This document shows, one piece after another, positions 51,801-60,800 of a stretch of DNA of 64,000 bases (its first letter is position 1; each line of letters starts with the position of its first letter). The translations under genes were made by a program, and so were the position numbers. The stretch spans positions 4,156,501 through 4,220,500 of the forward strand of contig OZ020256.1 in assembly GCA_963971285.1 (NCBI GenBank). Direction: 5' to 3'. The notes beneath the pieces are model-generated. The model saw nothing but the letters and a program-made list of their open reading frames with translations, ran no database searches and had not been told where the DNA came from. This DNA is from Astropecten irregularis (lineage: Eukaryota > Echinodermata > Asteroidea > Paxillosida > Astropectinidae).

Positions 51801-54800
51801 CCAATATTTTTGGGGGGCTAGAAGACCCAATACTTTGGCGGGCTACACTCTTTCCACTCGCTTCTGCCATGTCTTCCTAGTAGTAGAAAAGCACACACCT
51901 ATAGCCTACACAACACATTTTTTTATGTAAAAAAACTGAGAAGATCTAGTATTTTTTATATTTTTTTTTCATTTGCATGTTTTGTAGGGGAGCTAGACAA
52001 AATTGAGCCCCCTTTAGCACCCCCATAGAACCGTGCCTGACTCATGGGACCTATGGGACCGACAAAATGGCTGCCGCTGCATTTGAAGTGTATCGTTGTA
52101 GGTCCAAAACACCCAGTAAAACTCACTTTTTAGATATGCCATCCCAGTGTTAGACAGATGAGATTAAAAGTCATCGTAAATTGTATTCAGTTTAGTTATT
52201 GCTTAGAGGATATAACCCTTTTTCCGTAATGGTCCTCAGTGGAAATCTTCCCAGCCTGGCCCTAGTCTAGTGGCCAAAATGTTGAATATATAAATTAAGT
52301 TCTATCATAACCCCCCTCTCCCGATCTCTCGATCTCCATTTCTCCAGAAGAATGATTATAATATATATATTATATTATTATTTCTGGTTTATTCATTTAA
52401 AAAAAAAATGTACAGGGTAGGCAGCCACATGGAGTCCCTGATAAAACCCCATTTACATTGATTTAAAAGAACAATATTGTACAGTATTCGATAAAAAAGA
52501 CTTTTAAATGGTAAGAGAGTTATAGAAAATAATTTATTGGCAGGAAGAATAAAACTTGTTCAAAATTAAGTTGCACTAAAAAGACTTCAAATTGAGTAAG
52601 AGTTAATAATAATAATAATAAAAAATAATTTATAAGTTGTAAAACCAATTTTAAAAAAATATGTAAAAAATTAAGTTGCACATAAAAGTTGTACACAAAA
52701 AAATAATAATAATAATAAAAACCAAATTCACCCACCCACATAAGTTAAAAACTGTCATGAATTATGAAAGGTTGGCTAATACCGGAATTGTGGACTTCAT
52801 GCATATGCGACATTGTCGTGAGGGAACAAGATGTTTCCTTGATTGATTAACTTTCTGTTGACCTCTTGTGATCATTTCCCCCCTGGCAGGTGGATACGGC
52901 CATCACCTTTGGCAATAGTCATCTTGTCCAAGATCCTACCTGTCTTCACATGGTTACGGTACAGCCCGACCCTTGTGCCGACGACCCCATCGGAGAGAAG
53001 GCAGAGTTGATATCCTATGCATGTCGCCCATTGGATTCATCCCAACGTGAGTCACACGGCCTAAGCTTGATCGGGCATTTTAAACCCCCTATTAATTTTT
53101 CCATAAAGAAACAAAAACCTAGAAAATTAAGTCCAGAAGAGTATTAAGCCTTTTGTACATTAAATTTGCATAAGTATCTGGCACACAGACTTCATTCATT
53201 GCACATAAACGCCCCAGTTTGAATTTCCCAGACTAAAGACACCGTTGCTATATCACGTGATGCGATGCAAGCTTTTGCTTGGTTACATAACAGACGTCTC
53301 GCACCAATACACAGTTCACAATGGATAAGAATGGCATAAAGGAACCAGTCCATTCCAGAGATGGGTATCGCTATGCAAAAGCTTGCACCGCATCACGTGA
53401 ATTATAGCAACAGTGTCTTAGTCTAGGAAATTCAAACCGGGGTGTTTATAATGCAATGAAAGAAGTCTGTGTGCCAGATACTATTCAGACTTAATGTGCA
53501 AAAGGCTTATTGAAATGTTTCCTTAAAAACATTTCTTGGAAAAATTCACTGACATTTTATCTTTTTCTGTAATTTGACGACATTTGTATTGAATGGTTGT
53601 TGTTGTTTTCTTTTGTTTCAGCAAACTATGCTTTCCAGGGTTGTTCGGAGCCCGTTGATACTTACTTCCAGGCTTGCAAACATGACATTTGTGTGACGAG
53701 TATCGCAGACCCTACAGCTTGTAGAATCATTGCTACCTATGCCCAAGTATGTCGAGACCTCGGATTTGAAAACAACGGCTGGAGGAGTGAACGCTTATGT
53801 GGTGGTAAGTGGATGACATCCAGGGGCCAATTTCATAAAACTGTTAAGCACAACAATTTTACTCAGCACAAAAATGTCTCGCCCCAAAAAAAAAACCACT
53901 ATAGAAAATTCCATTTGATATTCATGGTCAGCGAACAACAGCCAAAGATCAATCACAAGTGATTCACAACACATGGAAATTTGGTTGTTAGTACTGGTTT
54001 TTATTTAGACAGACATTTCATGGTTAGCAAATTTTTTGCGCTAAGCAGGGCCGTGAAATTGTCCCCTGCTGGTTTGCTCTGCATTCTACGTCGGATTAAA
54101 TTTGTTTTGATTGAGTAGTTTAACTGAGAGGCAATTCCAAACCAGCAATCTGCATAGCTGCTAAGCATGCAAAGATGGCTTAGCACAAATCTCTGTGCTC
54201 GTTTATAATTGGGTTATGCCAGTCAGAGAGCTCACTTGTGTTATTTTGTTTGTACTTGAGTTATTTCGCACTGCTGTTCATATTGAAAAAAAAAAGAGCT
54301 TGGCCAGGGGCCAATTTTATAGAGCTGCTTAAGCACCAATATTTGCTTAAGCACCAAAAACCTTATTCTTGGTTAATAGAATCAGTATGACAGCCAAAAC
54401 TTCTCGTGAATGTTATGCTCAGCAAACAATGGCCGAATACAAGTCAAAAGCAGTAAATAAGCACCACATGAACATTTGCTTGGTAATCCTGTTTGATCAA
54501 GGAAGACTTTTTCATGCTTAAGCAAATTTTGTGCTTTAGCAGCTATATGAGATTGGCCATGGTCATGTACTCGATTAGGAGTCATTAGTTCGGGAGCGAT
54601 GTACTTCACCATTCATGTTGTTTTACCTTCTCCTTCCCTTTTTCGCTCCTTGCCTCCTTCTTCCGCCCCTCCAGTCCAGACCTGTCCTGACAATGCCATG
54701 TATGCAGCTTGCGCTGACCCTTGTCCCAAGACCTGTCGAAAGCCAGACCTGGACACCCAGCCCTGCCACCTGCGCTGTGCCGAGGGCTGCACATGCGAGG

Positions 54801-57800
54801 AGGGCTACTACCAGGAGGATGGCAAGTGCCTCCAACCTCAGGATTGTGGCTGCACCTTCATGGATGGAGAACGTTACCTGAAGGTAGGAGAGATTGACAA
54901 GACCCACAGTGGGCCAGGGGAGGGAGTGTTTTATACGTCAGATCATTCTTCTTCTTCATCTCGAGTCACTTATAAATGCTTAAAGGTAGTATCATACTTT
55001 GGTAAAAGCCAAAACAAAAATTTTCACAGATTTACCTGTAACTTACAAGGTATGAAGATGGTTGTGGTAGAAACATACCGTTCACATTTTTCCACCTGAA
55101 ATGCTATATTTATCCAGAAAAGTGTAAAACAACGACCGAAAATCTTTTTGATCTCTTTTAAAAGATCAAAAATAAAAGAAAAACTTAAGAAATACTGTGG
55201 TCTTTTTTTTTTACTATTTTCTCAAAAAGTGGGCACCGTATGGGACTGAAATTTTCACAGATGACTGTTGCCCATGAATCTGTATTTCTTTGACAACAAC
55301 CAAAGTATGCCGATACACTTAATGATACTGTTGACCTTGTACAGGGTTTCTCCTGATAACTTATTGATTTCTTTTAAAGCCATTTTCCCTGTATTAACTT
55401 ACTTTTTTTGTAACGATAAAAGTAAGTTAATACAGGGAAAATGGCTTTAAAAGAAATCAATAAGTTAACCAAATTATGATATTACCTTTAATAATAATGT
55501 ATAAGGTAGTGTGGTGGAAGAATTAGCAGGAATGAGATTCCTGACAGGGGTTGCGACATGAACGCTTCTTCTATGACCCCTGGCAGACCATTGCATTAGT
55601 ATCACAAAGATACTGTATTAAATGTTTTTGATACCCACAACAGTAGTATGCTGTCAAATGTTCACAAATTGCATTACGATAAACAGTTTGCCAAAAATAG
55701 TAGTATACCGCAAACTGTTTACCAGTTGCAAAAGTTTAGAATTGGTCGATCATACAGTATGAACAACAACATAAAGTGGCACCATCTTTTTGCGAAAAAC
55801 TATGCAAAGCGCTTGGAGAAGGTTTTTCCCCTGTGTTGTGGATGACGAGGTGTAATCGTTGTGCGTTCACAGAAAACTGACTATTACGACAGTGAAGGAT
55901 GTTCCATGCGATGCAGCTGCAGTGAGGCCTTTGGTGAAATTGTTTGCGTGCCGGGAGCCTGCCACGCTGATGCCACTTGCGAGACAGTCAACGGGCTGCA
56001 GAAATGCGTCTGCAAAGACGGCTTTGTGGGTGATGGTCAACAGTGCGACTATGCAGGTATAAACTCTTCTTAATAACTTAAGCCCTGGACTCCGCACTGG
56101 ACTTTTTTTTTTCGGGCGTTTTACCGAGCCAATGGGTTATGGGCAAATATTACCGGTGTTCACACGGGTAACTTAACCTTGCACGCGCAGAGGAATTGCC
56201 GAGCTGTCAATACTATAGGCTCATAAGGGGTACCGCACTGGACTTTTCGTCTCGGGAAAAGTGTCTCTGGAATTCTTCCTGGGCAGAAGTTGGCCGGTAG
56301 AAATGCCTGTGCGGGTCAGGAAAAGTAACTGAGAGAAAGACTTCCTGAGACGTCTGCAGCGGACTTAAAATGGGTAAAGTACGCAGCGTCTCGGTAACTT
56401 TGCCCCAAAAAAGTCCAGAATCTATGGGGGAAAATGCACAAGGTCTTCACTATGATGCTTCACACCATTCGGTCATAAAACCCAACCATTAATATCCAAC
56501 AGCAATAATGAGGCCAATGAAGGAACAGATTCATAACATGACATGAAATTTTGTCTTTTCTACCACACCTCGTACCAGGGAAGACGTCCCCATTTTACTG
56601 TTTCTCAGATTGCACAGCATTGCTAAACGCTATGCGTATCTTTAGTTTACTCTGTCTGGGGTTATTCTGGTGAACGTGCAGTCATTACGTTTGTTGGCTT
56701 TTTCATCTTTGCAGAATGTTACAGCAATCCATGTGTCGCAGGCGTTTGCCAACGAAGGATGGGAGGCAGTCCAAACTATGTCTGTGAGTGCCCGGAGAGC
56801 AACGTAATGGGCAACAGTTGCGACATCCCTGCTGGTAAATTATTCACTATGTTTCATGTCTACATTATCCAGCATTGTAAAGGTAGTAATGGGAAACTTG
56901 ATCTTTTAAAAGATCAAAAATAAAAGAGAAAAGACTTCAGAAATATTGTGCCCGTTTTTCACTGTTTTCTCAAAAAGTGAGCAACGTATGAGACTGAAAT
57001 TTCCACAGATGACTGTTACTGTATCTGTCTTGATATTTTTGCCCATGAATCTGTATTTCTTTGACAAAAACCAAAGTATGATATTACCTTTAAGACAGGT
57101 TTGTACATTACACTGTCTATAGCTCTTTCACAAAATCTTGTTTTTCTTGTCTTGGTCATCCTCTCCCCTCTCAGAATACAGTGAGCGCTTTGCATGCTAC
57201 GGCGCTCAATGTGCAACAACCATGTTTTCATCACCTGGCTACGATGAACCCAATACAAGGTACCCTGACTCCTGGACTGGGTTCTACCAAGTCTGGGTGC
57301 CCACTGCCAAATACATCAAAGTCACCTTCCAGCAGCCGTTTGAAATCGAGGAGGGTCGGGACTATCTGTACCTCGGTTATGGCTTCCAGTATCCGACGGC
57401 TCTGAACAGCGGTCCCAGGGCGACAGATGCCAACAATCAGTTTTACCAACTGGATGGATTTGCGATTCCGGGACCCATTTACGTCAAAGGAGACGCAGTG
57501 TGGATGTACTTCAAGACGGATTCTCAGACACGTCATCGCGGATGGAAGGCTACCCTGGAGGCAGGTCAGTGGTAGTATGAGACCCAGTCTGGATATACCT
57601 ATCCCTACAGTTCAGTGTGGTCATGCCATGTCTTGTCTGTATTTCTCGTTACCTTCACGTAAAATATCATTCCCATGCACCGTCGGTATATGATAATGTG
57701 TCATCAGTTTAGCACGATCAACCTTGGTTCCATTGGTGTAACTAAGAAAAAGGGCGCCTGGGGCAAGTGCTGAAATTCTGCCCCTCATTCTAACTTCTGA

Positions 57801-60800
57801 TGCCAATGAAAACAAAGTGAGACAATTTTGAGAAATCGGAATCTTTCTTTGTTCAAACATCACCGAATTAGATTTCCAATAACTTAGACAATTATACAGC
57901 TTCTTTCTTTTTTCTTACTGTTAATGAGACTTGACAAAAGGATTCATTTGTTGGGGATTGATTGAAATATCAACTTTCTTCCGCCTGTTTTTTTGGCAGA
58001 ATTCACCGACTTATCTGGAACGGCACAATGCTGGGACGGTACACAGACCAGGCTCAGCGGGCCTGCATGGCGTTACGGCAGATGCGACGATTGCACGTGC
58101 ACTGATGTTGGTCATATAACATGCAGCTTGGTAAGTTACGCAAAATCATTCATTATTCATCTCAACGTCTTTTCATTTGATATGGGGAATTAAACGAAGA
58201 GTTCCATGGTGAGGTTGAAGCCCAATGCTACGGTCAGAAAGATGGCCATGTTTAAAGGTAATATCATACTTTGGTTGTTGCCAAAGAAATACAGATTCAT
58301 GGGCAAAAAATATCAAGGAAGATACAGTAACAGTCATCTGTGAAAATGTCAGTCCCAAAGGGTGCCCACTTTTTGAGAAAACAGTGAAAAAAAATTGGCA
58401 CAGTATTTCTTAAGTCTTTTCTCTTTTATTTTTGATCTTTAAAGGATGAAAAATAATGCTGGTCACTGGCTTTACTCTTTTCTGGAGAAATACAGCATTA
58501 TAGGCAGAAATATTTTAACAGTATGTTTTTGCCATCACTATCTTTAGACCCTGTAAGTTATACGTAAATCTGTGAAAATTTCTGTTTTGGTTTCTTACCA
58601 AAGTATGATACTACGTCCAATAGACCTCTGAATAGTACAAGCTTTAAACTGTTTTGTACTTGATTAATGCTCATTTTGTCTGTGGAGCATCTGTTAAAAG
58701 TACATTACAGGATTGGTAATAAACTCAAATAGAACTAGAGATTGTGTCTGTTGAAAACAGAACACAAGGCTTTTCCGTTTCCGTTTTTATTGAAAAAAAT
58801 GTACTTATGTTTTATACATTTGAAGTGTGCACCTTTAATCGTAAACTCACATGAATTGGTCGTTATTTGTGTCACAAAGAAAGACCTTGCCTAACATCGA
58901 CTTTCGACAAAAGAATCATGATCCAAGCCCTTACCACTTTTAAATTAGGAGCTACTTCCTGTTTGACCGGAAGTAGTGGTCACAGAGGTCAAACAATGTG
59001 TCACAAAGAAAGAGCTTGTCTAACATTGATATTTGTTGAAAGAATCATGATCCTAGCTCTTACCACTTTTAAATGAGGAGCTACTTCCTGTTTGACCGGA
59101 AGTAGAGGTCACAGAGGTCAAGCATTTTGTCACAAATGAAAGACCTTGCCTAACATTGTCTATTGGTGAAAGAATCAAGATCATAGCTCTTACCTCTTTT
59201 AAATGAGGAGCTACTTCCTGTTTGACCGGAAGTAGAGGTCACAGAGGTCAAGCAATGTGTCACAAATGAAAGACCTTGCCTAACATTGTCTATTGGTGAA
59301 AGAATCATGATCATAGCTCTTACCACTTTTAAATGAGGAGCTACTTCCTGTTTGACCGGAAGTAGAGGTCACAGAGGTCAAGCAATGTTTTACAAATGAA
59401 AGACCTTGCCTAACATTGTCTATTGGTGAAAGAATCATGATCATAGCTCTTACCACTTTTAAATGAGGAGCTACTTCCTGTTTGACCGGAAGTAGAGGTC
59501 ACAGAGGTCAAGCAATGTGTCACAAAGAAAGACCCTACCTAACAATCATTATTGGTGAAAGAATGAACTTGATATCTCAAACCGTTGATTTTTTGTTGAT
59601 TTTTGAAGATTTTGATTATTAAATTTGAATTGCTTGTCACATGACACCTGATGACGTCACAATGACGAAAAGTTTCGGGAGACAACTACCCTATATGGAC
59701 TTCCTTCAGACGAAGTTTGGTTAAAATCGGCTATTTAAAAGAGACCAAAGTGGGGTCCAGAATGCCCCTGTGCTTTGTCTATGGGAATTTTGGCGACAAG
59801 AAGAGGAAGTGGAAAAAAAAAAAAAAAACAGAACAGAAATAAAGGCTTTTCGCTTGCGCGAAAAAGCCAAAAATTTACGAATTACTTATAACTTTCAGGG
59901 TATGAAAGTGCTGGTAGAAACATACCGTTAAAATATTTCCACCTGAAATGGTGTATTTATCCAGAAATTAGTCAAACAAAGACCAAAAAGCAGTTTTGAT
60001 CTCGGAGTGAGATCAAAACTCCTGTGAATAGATTTGAAAATACCGTGAGTGTTTTTCACTGTTTTCTACAGTTTTCCGATGATGACTTGAGCAGAAAATG
60101 TCACAGATTTGTTTTTATTCCATGACAAATCAAATTATGAACAGTTGCAGCTGTTCTGTCACCTTTTACCAATCCTGTATTCTGCCTTAAATATGAAATT
60201 GTTCTGAAAGTGTGGGGATCATCAATAGCGCTCCGCACTAATGACGTCACAAAATCCCCGTATGTCAGACAAACATTGTCTCATACACGTAGTGTACAGT
60301 ACATGCACGTGCACATGCACCCACGTTTGCATGGTTGCAATGTTTGTCTGAGATCTGGGGCCGATTTCACACAACTTACGAGGCGTCGCAGAGTTAATTT
60401 TGACGCATCGACTCACCTCATAGATGTGACGTGTCGCAGCTAGGACGAGTCGCAAATCGAGTTACGACGCATCACAGAGCTTTATGAAATCGGCCCCATG
60501 TGCTATTTTTAGCGCAAGTGCGGAGCGCTATTGACATGCGTTGAGCAGAAGGTAATGAATTTGTCTCTTTTTCCAACAGATGGCATCCAAGCCGATCAGC
60601 TGTACCAGCAACGCTGACTGTCCCTCAAGTACTGCTTGTGTATCAAACGACAATTTACCACTTTGTCAGATGCAACCATGCAGTGGCATGTACTGCACAG
60701 TGGGAACCATCTATGACGACTGCGAAGCCAACCCCCGCTGTGCCAGGCTATCCGTCTCGGCCATCAATCCCGTATGATAATCTATTAAACTCTTCATTAT

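Noticed and set aside
58865-59545. Tandem ORFs in the 130-bp repeat
   Set aside because: Short repeated translations with no start or splice context; explained by the tandem unit.
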